The translations under genes and the position numbers were made by a program. The notes beneath the pieces were generated by a model, which saw only the letters and a list, made by a program, of their open reading frames with translations, was not told the DNA's origin and did not search any database. DNA of 64,000 bases from Endocalyx cinctus (taxonomy: Eukaryota; Ascomycota; Sordariomycetes; Amphisphaeriales; Apiosporaceae), in the NCBI GenBank assembly GCA_001600455.1, contig BCKC01000002.1, positions 1-64,000 of the forward strand, given 5' to 3'. This document shows, one piece after another, positions 23,101 through 35,264 of the stretch (position 1 is the stretch's first letter; each line of letters opens with the position of its first letter).

Positions 23101-26100
23101 GAGGCGATTACATCTGCCTAGAAAAAGACGGCCGTTCCTGGGGCTTTGTCCACAACGACGACGGCGGCTGGACGCAGGTTCCCCAGTTTAAATATGCCGA
23201 CGGCAAAGATCGCGCTAATCTCCGCTGGGCCGACGTGAACGGCGACGGCAAAGACGATATGATTTGGACTGATAAATTTAACGGAGATGGCTATGTATGG
23301 TATAACGAAGGACCGGGAGCTCCTGCAGACAACTCGGGCTCCTATTACCATTGGAGAAAAATCACTAACCCCGTATATGGTACGTTATCGCCTTTTCTCA
23401 TCTAAGCTGACTTTTAACTAACATGAGATTGACGATAAGATGGTAATCATGCCGGGACCTGCATGGTGAGTATCGAGAAATATTCTCCCTTTTCTGACGT
23501 GCCATAAATAGGCAACAATTTCTAAGCCCGCAAGACACGTGTTCGCCATTTACCTTCCTTTGATGATAAACTAACTTTCTTTCCTCGCAGTTTTATCCCG
23601 AACTAGATGGTGATGGTCGAGCTGACATGCATTCATTGCTCGGTACCTGGACGAACCAGGCAGAAACGTGGTTCAATCGTTGCCCTGGCCTCATCGACGC
23701 TGTCGGCGATGACCCTGGTGGCATCCAGGACCCCGGGTTCCCCGCTCTACCGGAGGATCCAGATAATCCCGGAAATCCGGGTGGTTCTGGTGTCGTTTAC
23801 GTCGGTTCGGAGATCTTCACGCAACCAAACCCCACCATAGTTTGCGACCCGCCTTGCAACCTCATCTTGCCACCTTTGACGCTGCCCACACCCACGACGA
23901 TCGATATCCCCCCTTACACCACTTCTCTCGAAGTATATTACGCGTCAACTACCGTCTCTACTACGAACGGTTTGACGACAACGATTACGTTGACTAGCTG
24001 GAGAGAAACGCAGACCACGACCATCTTCGTTCCGCCGATTACCACCGACGTAATTTGGTTCTGGGAGATTCCTATTCCCAACGATGAACTGGAGACTCCC
24101 ACGCCAATCTGGATAACGAGCAGTGTAGATATACCCCCCATCGTGGTCACTAATTCGTACTCGACTCCTACTCCCAGTGAATCCTCGCGTACAAGAACTA
24201 TCACACCCCCGCCATGGCCGTGGTCTACAAGCCACCCGCCCGGCCCCCCACCGAGTAACACAAATTCTGACGATACATCCTCGCATATCCCCACCGGCGT
24301 AACGGTTAGCTCCGGAGATCCCCCCAGCCCAACCTGCACGTCCAACTGCGGAAAGCCATGCTCGCTTTTCTGCAGCGGTCCGTGTATTCTCAACTGCGGT
24401 CCAACCGGCGATTTTGACGACCCAGTTGACCCAAATCCCCCAAATCCCCAAGATCCGGAGGACCCTGACGACCCTGAAGATCCCGAGGACCCCAAGGACG
24501 ATTGTCAACCTGATCTTGATACCTCTCACGGTTTGTGCCCGAATGGGAACTATCCTGTCTACAATCCCGAAACCAACTCTGTGTCTTGCGACTACTCTAT
24601 CGACGAAGCACCGGATTACATGACGTCATGTCAAGAGGAGGTCGACGCGGATCTCGAGGGTAATACCGAAAACCTCGGACAGTCTCAGTCGTGCTGTACC
24701 AATTTCCTCCTAAAGGAACGGTTCAGTCGCATGTTTAAGAGGCAGGCGTGCCCCGGCGCCGGATGCCAATGCCCGACCAACCCAGATTTTCCCAATAACC
24801 CGCCTACCGACCCAAATCAACCATACCATGCCGTATTTACCTGTGATTATAATATCTGGCCTAACGTATGCGCAAACGCTCAGTCGGCTATACTCAGGAG
24901 AGGCAAATCTCCTATTCTAACCTACGCCGGACCTCAAGCGAATGGCCATCTACACCTAACCGACCCGTGGTCAGGTAAGAAGTGGGAGTCGGGACCAGAA
25001 CCAAATATCCATAATGCCGAGCATCACGCCGGGTGGGGTTTGGGAGGTTGTGAAATCGAAGAGTACCCGTGGGCAAGCGGTAATCCTCTCCGAAATCCCG
25101 ATGTGAGGATTTGGAACGAGCAGTCTGTTCTGCGACTCATTCCGTAAGCTCACTCCCCACCCCCCTTCTTCTTTTTTTGGTCCATGTCTTCATGCCGCAG
25201 AATCATCAAGTGGATATTTACTAACATCAAATACCAACAACAAGGAGGGAAGAAAACCAGTCTCATGGTTCGAACCATGCGAATTCGCTTTCCAAGTGGT
25301 ACAAAAAGCAAGGAGGAGACAATTATCATCACGCGAAGGGACTGATTTATTCCATCAGTTTTGTCAACGGGCCGGCGATCAATCCCAGCACCGACAAGGA
25401 CTTTTATCTGGACGAGAACGACCAGGGGAGTCGGGCGATAAACATCTGCGCGCAGCCGTACGGCGTGCCGTTTATCCTGGTGAACAATTGCAATGTCAAC
25501 CCGGGTGAGCGCAGCTGGGACCCGTGGTGGGATAACCGACTATTCCTCCACACCACCAAGATAAAGAGGAGGAACGATAAGACGCTCACGGTAGAAACCG
25601 GCATGTTGCCCAGCCAGTACTGCAAACACCCGTCACCTGGAAAGTCCACATATATGAACGGCGCTTGGGTTCCTCGTCAATTCGCAGATTCTATTGAGCG
25701 CAAGCGACACGCCTCGTATTACTCTTGCGATAACTTCCCCGGATACAGCGGACCGGCAAACAGTGAGTTGAATATACCACCCCTCCTGGAGCTCCCTCTC
25801 TCTTTTTGTTTTTTCATTATTCATAAAAGTAATACTAACACGAGGTCTGTTGTAGTGCGTCTTCGTGGCCGAACTAGGCATATAGCAGAGATGTCGCCCG
25901 CCGAAATACAAGAATTGTATGACGAGGGCTACAACATCACCATCTCGGACGGAAGCCTCGAGATCATAGAGCCCGAGGAGCCCGATGTCACGATCAGCGT
26001 GGCGGCCCTGCCGGAAGTTACGGCGGTAGCTATGAGTCCCAACGGTGGCACTTACGATCGTGCTAGTGCGGTCAGCGGTATTAAGCCACGCCAACAGCTC

Positions 26101-26817
26101 ACGGGCGGATTTTTAGATCCGGCCGCTTACGAGTACCTGGGATGTGCAACGAGCGACGATGAAGATCCGTGTTCGACGCCCGGCGCGAAGTGCTGGGACG
26201 CGTTTGAAGGGGAAGGCGACGACCCAGATAACGAGACCACGCCGACCACCACGGCAACTCCCGACCCGGAGCCCACGGTGCCGGCTCCTCCGGCGCTTCC
26301 GACGGGCTCGTGGGGCGTAGGGGAACCTTACTGCTGTCGCGACAACAACGGAGATAACCGTTGGGAGAGTTTCACGAGCAAGACGATAGAGCAGGTCGCT
26401 TCGAATCTCTGTAATTCACGGGACGAGTTGTCGCCGGATGATCAACAGGGGGTGGTGGCGCGGGGTCCGGGTAATCTGATCACTTCGATAACTTTTGCTA
26501 GCGATCAGACCGGGTGTAGAGCTAAGGCCAACGTACCAATAAAAGATTTAAATTGGTGCTATACCACGTTCGAAGATCTCTTAAGTTTTTGCGATTTCGC
26601 AGATCACGGTTTGGAGGATGATTATGGGGGTGGCTTTGTCGAGGATAGTGAAGATTACGGATGCGTCACTTGGTTCGTCGGCTCTGATTCGACGGGGTCT
26701 TTTGACGGGAGCGTCAAGTTGCGCGATGACAATGATTGGCAGAAGAAGCTCGCTACACTCGAGCCGTATCTGCCGAGACTCACACGTACGAACTCAACAC
26801 GGAATGCCCGAACATAG
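20124..26817 (+). CDS. Secreted SGNH esterase / FG-GAP repeat / NucA-NucB-type nuclease fusion
   Basis: About 14 exons, roughly 1,870 residues. Residues 1-24 are a signal peptide. SGNH hydrolase (about 65-270): block I LSLGASIVWG with Ser74, NGGTND (block III), DGVHPTDSGY (block V Asp/His), CE3-like. Then FG-GAP/VCBS-like Asp-rich loops (about 390-870): DIDGDGRADY, DINGD-GRDD across an intron, DWDGDGACD, DISGNGRGDY, DVNGDGKDD, ELDGDGRAD. A Thr/Ser/Pro stalk follows with a Cys cluster (CTSNCGKPCSLFC) and an acidic run of DP/EDP repeats. The domain at about 1280-1465 fits NucA/NucB DNases: CDYNIWPNVC, RRGKSPILTYAG, GGCEIEEYPWASG, then after the intron 25144-25244 REENQSHGSN, completing the ExxNxxQG-like motif. 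A Cys-rich tail (CCRDNNGDNRW) ends at 26817. The inframe stretch 25763-25855 is probably an intron (GTGAGT...GTAG). The domains suggest binding and hydrolysis of surface polymer plus extracellular DNA cleavage; the target is unknown. Confidence 0.85.
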
Positions 26818-28413
26818 TCATACATACACTGGTATTGGTTGGCCTGTCTCGGGAGAGCACAGTCATAATTAACGCTACATACACAGGATCTACGGCTCTG
26901 CCATATTTTTCTCCTTGCTCTTATACGATTCACAACAAAACATTTCCCATGCAAGTATATAATAGAGTATTTATATTTCCACCTTATATTTTCTTCTTAT
27001 TTCAGCCTTGTTTTTCTGCCAGGTAATCCGCAATTGCAAGTTAAATCTAATTAGCAATACTTTTCTATGTCTTTCAATTACCGCTTACTTTCCGTTAACC
27101 ACCTTCCTTACACCTTTTTTAACCACATCGATAAAGCTACTCAAAAGCTATTTCTGTAATTAAACACAACCTATATATAATTTATATATAGTTATCGTCG
27201 TCAAGAAAAATACAAAATACTCGTTTTTTGCTAACTTAGTTATTAACTCTAAGTAAAATCCTAAAGTAACCTAGTTATCTATAAGCCGGTAAAAAACCCT
27301 TAACTAACGCTATATTATAAGCTATACAATATGGTCATAGAGCGCAGGTTGTAAACAGAAGAGACTCTAAGTTACGACATGTGTTGATCTGCTAGCTGAT
27401 AAATGAAGAATTTGTTGATTGTTGCTCAGTAAGGAAGTTGGTGCCCTTCCTAAGTACCGGTGTATGCCGGAGGCGGCCGCGGCGCAGCGCCGAGAGACGC
27501 GGCTATACAAGGTACTAAGATTTCAGAAGATGTTCGGTCTAATGCCAACAAACCAAGATCACTCGTACGGCACACGGTACGCTACTCTCTCAAGAAGCGG
27601 CTATTTCATGGAGACGTTTCCTTGGAGCTTCGAGATACGATGAGCATCAACCATATCAAATCAATAGAGTGCGGCGAGGGTTAAGCGGGTCTTACTACAC
27701 GATAAATGTCGCTATTACTGTTGGTTTAACGTGCATTAAGGGGCCACACAAATCCTTGTCTCTGTTGGTTTTGCTCTACGTAAAAACGACCTGCTTACTA
27801 GTTGTTGCTGCTGTTGGCTTTATTGCAGTTACATCAAGTGGCCCTGCATAATAACATTTATCAAAGCTCAGATCCTGTTAGATCCTTAATCAGTAACTTT
27901 TACTTTAAACGTGATACTGAGAAAAAAAAAACGGCAACCCCCCGGTGCTTGGCGCTCGGAAGTGTATACCGAGTCGTCCTAAATTAAACAGGGTTAGCCA
28001 ATCATATAGAGAGGTGAGCTTATATGTAACCTACACAGTACTATGCAGATAACCAAGGTTAAATTCTTCTACTATTAGATGTACTAATATTGTACTGGCA
28101 TTGTACCAGCTGTAAACTCAGGCATTAACCGGGTGGTACCTGTGCTATAACTGTACTAAATATATTAATATACCCAAAGAATAAAAATTTATAATATTAT
28201 GTTTTACGTCGTTATAGCCTGTAATACTGCCCTACCACCGCCTGTGTGAGCTTTTTCTCGGAGTTGCCTATGCTCCACTCTCTTTCCTCCTTTAATCCTA
28301 ATATTAGTTTAAACGCAAATTAAGGTGCTCCAAGTCGCCTATGTTTAGCATTTGATTGACTTCTCTTTTCTATATTCTTCTTCCACCTATTTTATGCGCA
28401 CCAACCGCCCACT
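26818..28413. other. Intergenic stretch, nothing recognised
   Basis: About 1.6 kb, AT-rich apart from a GC-rich patch near 27470-27505 (GGCGGCCGCGGCGCAGCGCC). Open frames at 27419-27643, 27460-27684 and 27669-27851 (+) lack known motifs. An AT palindromic run (TATATATAATTTATATATAG) lies at about 27171-27190. Confidence 0.5.
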
Positions 28414-30312
28414 ATGCTGCCCGTGAATGACATCGGTTCCTTTGACGTCATTATCGTAGGCGCAGGTTTGTCTCCAGTTCTGATGTCCAAGATAGAAAGC
28501 TAACGTCTCTACGGGTCTCACCGGAATCATTTCAGCACAGCGCCTTCTTCAAGTACATCCAGATACACAGCTTGCCATTCTGGAGCGCGATTACTGTTTA
28601 GGGGGGGTATGGAGCGAGAGTAATGATGTATTCTCAAACATTAGCTCTTCGTATTCTCTAATGTGTAGTTACAGGGCGAAGCTATCCTAGCTTTTGGACA
28701 CAATGGACACATGGTGTTGCCGAATTCTCCGATATGCCTATGGACCGACCACCGGCCGAAGATTGCATGCACGACTTATTTCGTGCCAAGTATACCACGA
28801 GGTACCTTGAAGACTACGCCGATAAAATGAACCACGCCGGGCATACCCTACGAGACAGGATACAGTTTAACACTTACGTCCAGTCAATCAGGAAAGTTAA
28901 CGGTCGATGGAAGATCCTTTGTGTCGACACCATCAGCAAATCTCGGCGATCGGTCTCCTCCTTGAAAATCATGATGGCAAATGGCCAATCTTCGCTTCCT
29001 AACTTGCCTGATTTTCCTGGTAAGGAGAATTTCCAAGGGAAGATTATCCATTCAATTGATTTTGGCCAGTCCGACGTCATCCAAGACGAGTCAATCGAGC
29101 ACATTGCCGTGATCGGTGCGGGTAAATCGGCTGCCGACATGGTGTACGAAGCAATTAAGGCGGAGAAAAAAGTATCGTGGATCATCCGAAAAACCGGGAA
29201 TGGTTCTCTTGGAGCAGCGGCGCTAGCGCCGATCGATTTGCCCACGCCCTATAAAAACGGAGTGGAAGCATCGCAGGCGAGGATCATGGCTTCGCTGCAG
29301 CCATGCTATCTCATTCCTTACCGATCATGGTGGACATGGTTTCTCCATAGCACTAATTTCGGAGCAAAGCTCGTCGGTAAGATCTTCTCGCTTCTGGATA
29401 ACGCAGTCCGAAAGTACGCTGGTTATAGAGAGAGGAGGAGCGACAAAGGTTTTGACAAGTTGGAATACGACAACGAGTAAGTTTAAGGCATGACCGTTAC
29501 TGTGTAGCAGTCATTTCAAACTATGGTAGAGGCTAATATTTCCAAGTATAATTTGGCAAAATGGAACCGCCGGAGGTTGCCACTTCGCAGATTTCTGGTC
29601 CATTGTAGCGGAGAAAGTTTACGTTTATCGCGGTGACGTAAAGCTTCTGAATGGGAGCGAGCTGTATCTCGACGATGAGGATGGCACGCATTTCCCCTGC
29701 GACGCTGTCTTATGTGGAACGGGCTGGAAACGCGGGCTCGAAATGTTCGATAACAGCACGCTTATGGAGTTGGGATTGCCGTATCCCAAGATTATTGAAC
29801 CATACGTGGAGACTGCAAAGTGGGAGAAGCTTGTTGGCGAGGCAGACGAGCAAATCCTCAGGCGGTTCGTCATGCTCAGACATCCGCCAGAGCACTACCA
29901 TAAACACCAAACATCCACCCCTTATCGACTTTATCAGACCATGGCCCCCATAAACGACGACTCTATTCTTTTTATGAATCATATAGTTGCCGGTGCGAAA
30001 CTACTCGCCGCCGAGGCGCAAGCCATCTGGGCCGTAGCTTACTGGGACAAGGCGTTTACGCTTCCCTCTGTAGCGGAGAGGGAGGACGACATCGCACACA
30101 TGATCGCTTGGAATAAGCGGCGCTACCTGTCAAACGGGGAGCTTGGAAATTTTGCTGCTTTTGATACTGTTCCATACGTAGATAGGCTCTTAGACGAAAT
30201 CGGCCTCACATTACATCGAAAGAAGGGTTGGTTAGGGAACGTGTTTGCCCCTATCATGCCTGCTGATCTCGGAGAGGTGTGGCATGAGTATTTAGCCCGA
30301 CAATCGATGTAA
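28414..30312 (+). CDS. Flavin-containing (FMO-type) monooxygenase
   Basis: An FAD- and NADPH-dependent oxygenase of the kind that tailors secondary metabolites. Start MLPVNDIGSFDVIIVGAG carries the first half of the GxGxxG FAD site, split by an intron near 28466; after it come TGIISAQRLL, LAILERDYCLGGVWSE (the end-of-strand acid and GG) and, past a second intron, RRSYPSFWTQWTHGVAEF. The NADPH site is IAVIGAGKSAADMVYEA. The late motif LCGTGWKRG corresponds to the family's ATGY/F-like signature. Last intron about 29479-29548 (GTAAGT...CCAAG). Protein about 560 residues, apparently intact. The acceptor of the first intron is uncertain because no clean AG keeps the glycine motif perfect. Neighbours are a DHA2 transporter and an esterase, a typical small tailoring/export set. 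Confidence 0.85.
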
Positions 30313-31078
30313 TTAAGTATATATTGAAGCAGATTTACTGTGTTTTCAACTTGAGCCAGTAAACTTGAGCAAGAGTTCCACTATTTGCATTGCGATTTTT
30401 TACTTGCTACCAATGATGATTGCCATAGAGTATGACTATTCCTAGTTTAGAGTTTAGTAATTTTTAACTCAGTCTTATCCAATAACTTCCCAACTCTCAT
30501 TTACAGTTGATGCTGTTCTAAAATTTCTAGTGAACAGCTATAATTAAGAGTTATAATTACTCGTTCAAAGTGTACGTACATAGTAGTGGTACACGATATT
30601 AGAAAGTTATCGATATCACTACTTTGGAATGCCAATTTGGTATGTCTAAATGTTCTGTAGGCTGTTAATAAAGTATACTTCATAAGTAGCAGGATGAGAG
30701 ATATGGGTGTTTTATGAAAACTGACCTGCCAGTAATACCTACTTTGCCACTATATCATAACGCTTAGATCGCTATATAATAATGCTTAGATCACTATAAC
30801 GTACTATATAGAGCGCTATATTATAATAGATTACTTACTATAGCATGTCTTCCACTATATTATAGCATACTACTCACTAAACCGTGGTGTACTACCCACT
30901 AAAGTATAACATACCCTCCACTATGCAACATACTATACCAACTGTCACATACTATTATCAACTACCTACCATACTAATCGCCGGCCAGTTACCATGCCAA
31001 TTACCAATTAGTATGCTGATTAAGTACCATACCAATTACTATTAGAGTGTTACAACTTATGGATGTGAATTGGGAGAT
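30313..31078. other. AT-rich spacer with degenerate short tandem repeats
   Basis: No gene seen. From about 30755 to 31040 the sequence is built from near-repeats such as two tandem copies of a CGCTTAGATCGCTATATAA-like unit (30761-30800), followed by degenerate ACTATA/CTACC motifs. It ends at element copy 3. Confidence 0.5.
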
Positions 31079-31345
31079 TGGCAACCATACCTAGGTATAG
31101 AATATACTATGTAAATACTTCATTTGAATTAGGGTTTAAGGAACTATCTACTTCCATAAATCGAACGGGAGCTTAGCACCTTATTTATAATGCTTCCTGA
31201 GCTGGTAATATATCATTACTATGTACAGGATTGGTCAATCTCTCAGACCGGGCTGACCGGGCTGACCGGGTCAGTAAGCTTGATTCCACCCCTTAATTTT
31301 ACGTCTCCGATACCAGGTCCCATTCAGTCCCACTTCTCCGTCACA
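31079..31345 (+). repeat. Dispersed TG...CA element, copy 3
   Basis: About 267 bp starting TGGCAACCATA and ending CTTCTCCGTCACA, in the same orientation as copies 1 and 2. It is the longest copy and looks least decayed. It carries an internal expansion of three GACCGGGCT units at about 31246-31272 that copies 1 and 2 lack. No exact target-site duplication was found (GAGAT before, CTTAT after). Confidence 0.8.
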
Positions 31346-32815
31346 CTTATCTACTTGCGCGGCTTAGCTAACGTCTCAGAAACGGGCGGACTTTTTCATC
31401 TATTAACACGATTGATGACCGCCGAGTCTCCACACGGTAACTAGACAGATATGGATCGGCTATATCGGTTACTAAGACACTACTTCCAGGTCTGCGACAA
31501 TTACTAGAACCTTATATTGAAGAGAAACAGAACACCTAACACTCTGAATCGAGGGTAAAAGCTTGATTGATTAATCTAAACTAACTAGGTTAATTATATA
31601 ATTAGTCTTTGCGTGACTAATCTCTTTGTGCGACAACTCGCACCGCCACAATATCGGGAGAAATAATAATCCCCAGGGCTCCAAGGTAGCGAATATGTGC
31701 TGACAACATGCAATGTACGACGCAGAAAGGACCGTGCGAAGATCTCGATGAAGGCAAATTTTCTCTGACCCTCATTCATGCCCTAGCGCGTACAGATAAA
31801 GCTCTGCAGTTTAGAGACCTCGTATACAAACCGAGAGGACAAATGTACTGAGGAACGGAAATCTTTTATCCTGGCACAAATACGCCAGGCTGGAAGCCTG
31901 AAGTACGTTCTTTAGGTACTGCAGGCGCTTCACACGGAGTTCGATGCCGAAATCGGACGGCTCGAGAACTTATTCGGCCTGATGAACCATAAGATACGTC
32001 TGATATTGGCGCTATTCAAGGTATGAACTAGTATTCATTACTACTCTATTTTAAGCATGATACTTTCAACTTGGGAAGATGCCATGAATATGGTTCAGAG
32101 ATTATATTGGAAGGAAATTAATTGACAGTTGGAGGATCCGTCTACAGGTCAGCTCACAGTCCATATAGGTGTGTGCATGTGAGGGGGGGTATCCTCCAAT
32201 TAGAAAGCTGAAATTGACCCGAAGATACGGATCTATTCTGCCGACTTCCATTACTTACATTTCTCTACCAACCAGAGGGGGGTCGTACAATTGTTATGCG
32301 GTTGGAGCGCAGCCTTTCTTCTCTCTTTTTCAGGCTATCAATCCTAATAATGCAGTAATTACCAACATAGCTTTCGACCTGTAATTAATCAAGATTCCTG
32401 CTGAGGGTGTTGTAACTCACATAGAATTCTGACCGCCCGCGGATGATGCACGTTAAATTGACGAATTATTTGATAGGGGTGTAACTTTTATTAAAAACTG
32501 TTACATCCAACCCTATGAGTAGTAGGTACTTAGTAGGTACTAAGACAATACGCGCACACGTGAAATGTTTAGGGTTGAATATTGGAGAAGGATGGCAAAC
32601 AATTTTGCGCGACAAGATGTAAGGGAAAAAATCTAGTAACATTTTACGATTAGCAGCACTCATTTTTGGAAGAAGGAGTTACGTTTTGGACTGATTTCAC
32701 ATGGCTTTTTTCTTTCGTTCATCCTTTCTCTTCCCCTTTACGGCTTTCTAAAAAGAAAAAGAAAAAAGAGAGAGAAAGACCAGGGGAAAACTCCGCTTTA
32801 CCAATTTCCTATACC
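31346..32815. other. Intergenic stretch and promoter of DHA2 transporter 2
   Basis: About 1.5 kb with only short open frames lacking motifs. An A/G-rich tract (GAAAAAGAAAAAAGAGAGAG and neighbours, 32752-32795) lies just upstream of the ATG at 32816, and a CT-rich run (32705-32745) precedes it. Confidence 0.5.
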
Positions 32816-34771
32816 ATGTCCAAAGACGTAACTAAAAAAGATGGCGAGGTCGGCAAATTTGATAATATTGACGAAGACGAGTACCCGACCGGGTTACGCT
32901 TGACAGCTATTATCACTGCACTTGTTCTCAGCATTTTTCTCGCATCTCTCGATACTGTACGTCAATCAATAAGGCAGACCATTTAACTAACATCCTGGAT
33001 TAACCACTAACTCTTTTAGACCATTATCACCACGGCCATCCCTTCAATCACCAATGAATTCCACAGCCTCGAAGACGTGGGTTGGTATGGTTCGGCCATG
33101 TTTTTTCCCTTGGCAGCCACACAGTCCGTGTGGGGTAAAGCGTACATGTATTTCCCCATAAAGCTCGTCTTTCTTTCAGGCATCCTTATCTTCGAAGTGG
33201 GTAGTGTGATTTGTGGTAAGCACCTCGAACGTCCATTTTCACCCCGTAAAAACATGCTAAGGGTCGAGAAGCGCTTGCACCAAATAGTAGTGCTTTCATC
33301 GCTGGTCGGGCTGTCACGGGTACAGGCTGCGCCAGTATCTTTGCGGGATGCTTTATCATTATTTCTCTGTCCTCGAGGCCACGAGTAAGACCAGCGATGA
33401 CGAGTTCACTCTCCGCCACTTTTGCCGTTGCCTCGGTGGTAGGGCCGTTGATTGGAGGCGCATTTACACAAAATGTGACTTGGCGATGGTGGTAAAAGAG
33501 ACCCCTGTCATCTCGTACGTGTACAAAGACGAGCTAATATTAGTTGATCAGCTTTTATATCAACCTACCTTTCGGAGCGGTGGCGGCCGTAGCTATGATT
33601 TTTGCATTTCAAGCTCCTAGGGCTGCGTCGCCAACACTGGCGACTGCGAGAGAAAAGTTTTTACAAATGGACATTCTCGGCGCGATTCTCATTTCCGCCA
33701 CCGTTGTCTCCTTTACGCTTGCTTTGCGATGGGGTGGTGTAGAGAAGGCATGGCCAGACTCCGACGTCGTAGGCACTTTGATCGCTACACCAATATTCCT
33801 CATTTTATTCGGTATCGACCAGTGGCTCCAAGGGGATAGGGCACTGATTATGCCAACCTTTTTGAGGAACCGCGTTTTGCTCATCGGTGCTATTTTTGAG
33901 TTCTTGTAGGCAACCTCATCCCTCAGAGCAAAGCTATAGACTGACTTCGTTTTTTTTTTTTTTTAAGCATTGCAGGCTGTTTCAACCTTGCCCTTTTCTG
34001 GCTCCCAATCTATTTCCAGGCAGTGAGAGGCGTCTCAGCCATCTCTTCTGGTGTCCGGCTCATTCCGGTCATTCTGGGTTTAACTATTACCCAGATTCTT
34101 GTTGGTGGTATTATTACTGCCACCGGCATTCACAATCCATTCCTAATACTGGGACCTGCGATCGCGGCTGCTGGGTCGGGTTTGTTCATATTGCTAGACG
34201 AAAATTCTGGCGCAGGCCAGTGGATAGGGTTTCAGATTGTGCTTGGAATTGGAGTTGGATTTTGTCTCACCATTCCGCTCATCCTATCCCAAGTCGTGGT
34301 AAAAACTAAGGATATATCGACAGCCACTCCTTTCATAATTTGTATGCTCCTCCCACCCGCTACCTCGGTTTTTTAATTTGTTAATACTCATTATCTCCAG
34401 TTTCCCAATCATTAGGTAGTTCTTTCTTACTTCCCACAGCACAAGCGATATTTCAAAATCAGCTCGTAAAGGCACTCCGTCAATATGTCCCCGATATAGA
34501 CCCAACAGTAGTTTTATCTGCGGGTGCGAATAGTGAAGCAATATCGAAATTCCCCACCTCTAGTTTCAGAGGAGTTGTACAAAGTTACAATACTGCACTA
34601 CGTCCCACATTCGCAATCGGTATTTCGTTCGCTGGTGTAGCGCTACTAGTCAGTTTCTTTATGCCATGGTTTAGATACTGTGATGCATCAAAAAAGCCAA
34701 CCAGCGAAGCCACATTGAATAAATCAGAGAAAGCTGATACGGTGGAGAATGGGAAAGGGGAAGAGGGTTAA
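32816..34771 (+). CDS. MFS transporter, DHA2 (14-TM) family, second copy
   Basis: A multidrug or toxin efflux pump. Start [15 protein letters not shown], an acidic cytoplasmic tail, then TM1 ending LASLDT. Splicing by eye restores a full family protein: intron from 32957 (GTACGT...TTTTAG), then [26 protein letters not shown], an intron after [35 protein letters not shown] (motif C), intron after [14 protein letters not shown], intron near 33906-33966, [19 protein letters not shown], then an intron near 34346-34401 and [18 protein letters not shown]. It ends in a Lys/Glu-rich tail at 34771. Roughly 560 residues, no stops after splicing. It lies between the FMO and the esterase on the same strand. 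Confidence 0.85.
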
Positions 34772-35264
34772 AGGGCCAATAAACACGTGAACCAAGACCT
34801 GTTATTTCAAAGCGCCGCAGACTTACATATATTTTAATTTCTAGATAGTATCTGCAAAGAACATCTCGCAGATATTATAATCATATAATCTACTAATCAG
34901 GGCAAGCCCTGATCCCTTAGCTCAGGTTACCCTTGTATGTGCGAGTTTCAACTCCGTGAGAGGAAATTTTACTGTCATAAAGCCTACCATATTATCTCAT
35001 ACCCAACTTAAAGATTTCTTAGTGGGGTTCATCTGCAAGATATGATAACTCTTTCCACATTCTATTGGACTTAGAAAATCAGAGAAAGGTGTATTTTATT
35101 CATCTTTCTTCCCCCTCGTCTTCCCCTCCCCTCTCGCTCCTCTCCTCGTCCCTTCCAAATACGTCCCACCACCCACCCACACATACACGCACGCACACTT
35201 ACAGGCACTTTTTTAGATTTACAAGCAGTACTATTCCTCTAGCAACCTAGTCGTAACTATCAAT
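34772..35264. promoter_or_regulatory. Spacer with CT- and CA-rich promoter of the esterase gene
   Basis: Upstream of the ATG at 35265, positions 35100-35152 are a nearly pure C/T tract and 35160-35207 a CCAC/CACACG-rich tract. Pyrimidine-rich tracts just upstream of the start are common in filamentous fungal promoters. The first part (34772-35090) shows nothing recognisable. Confidence 0.45.

Noticed and set aside
23938..24529. Long minus-strand frames with Gly/Ser/Val repeats
   Set aside because: They are shadows of the Thr/Pro/Asp repeat region of the secreted nuclease gene on the plus strand.
27419..27851. Overlapping frames near a GC-rich patch
   Set aside because: No family motif, three overlapping frames and no consistent splice sites.
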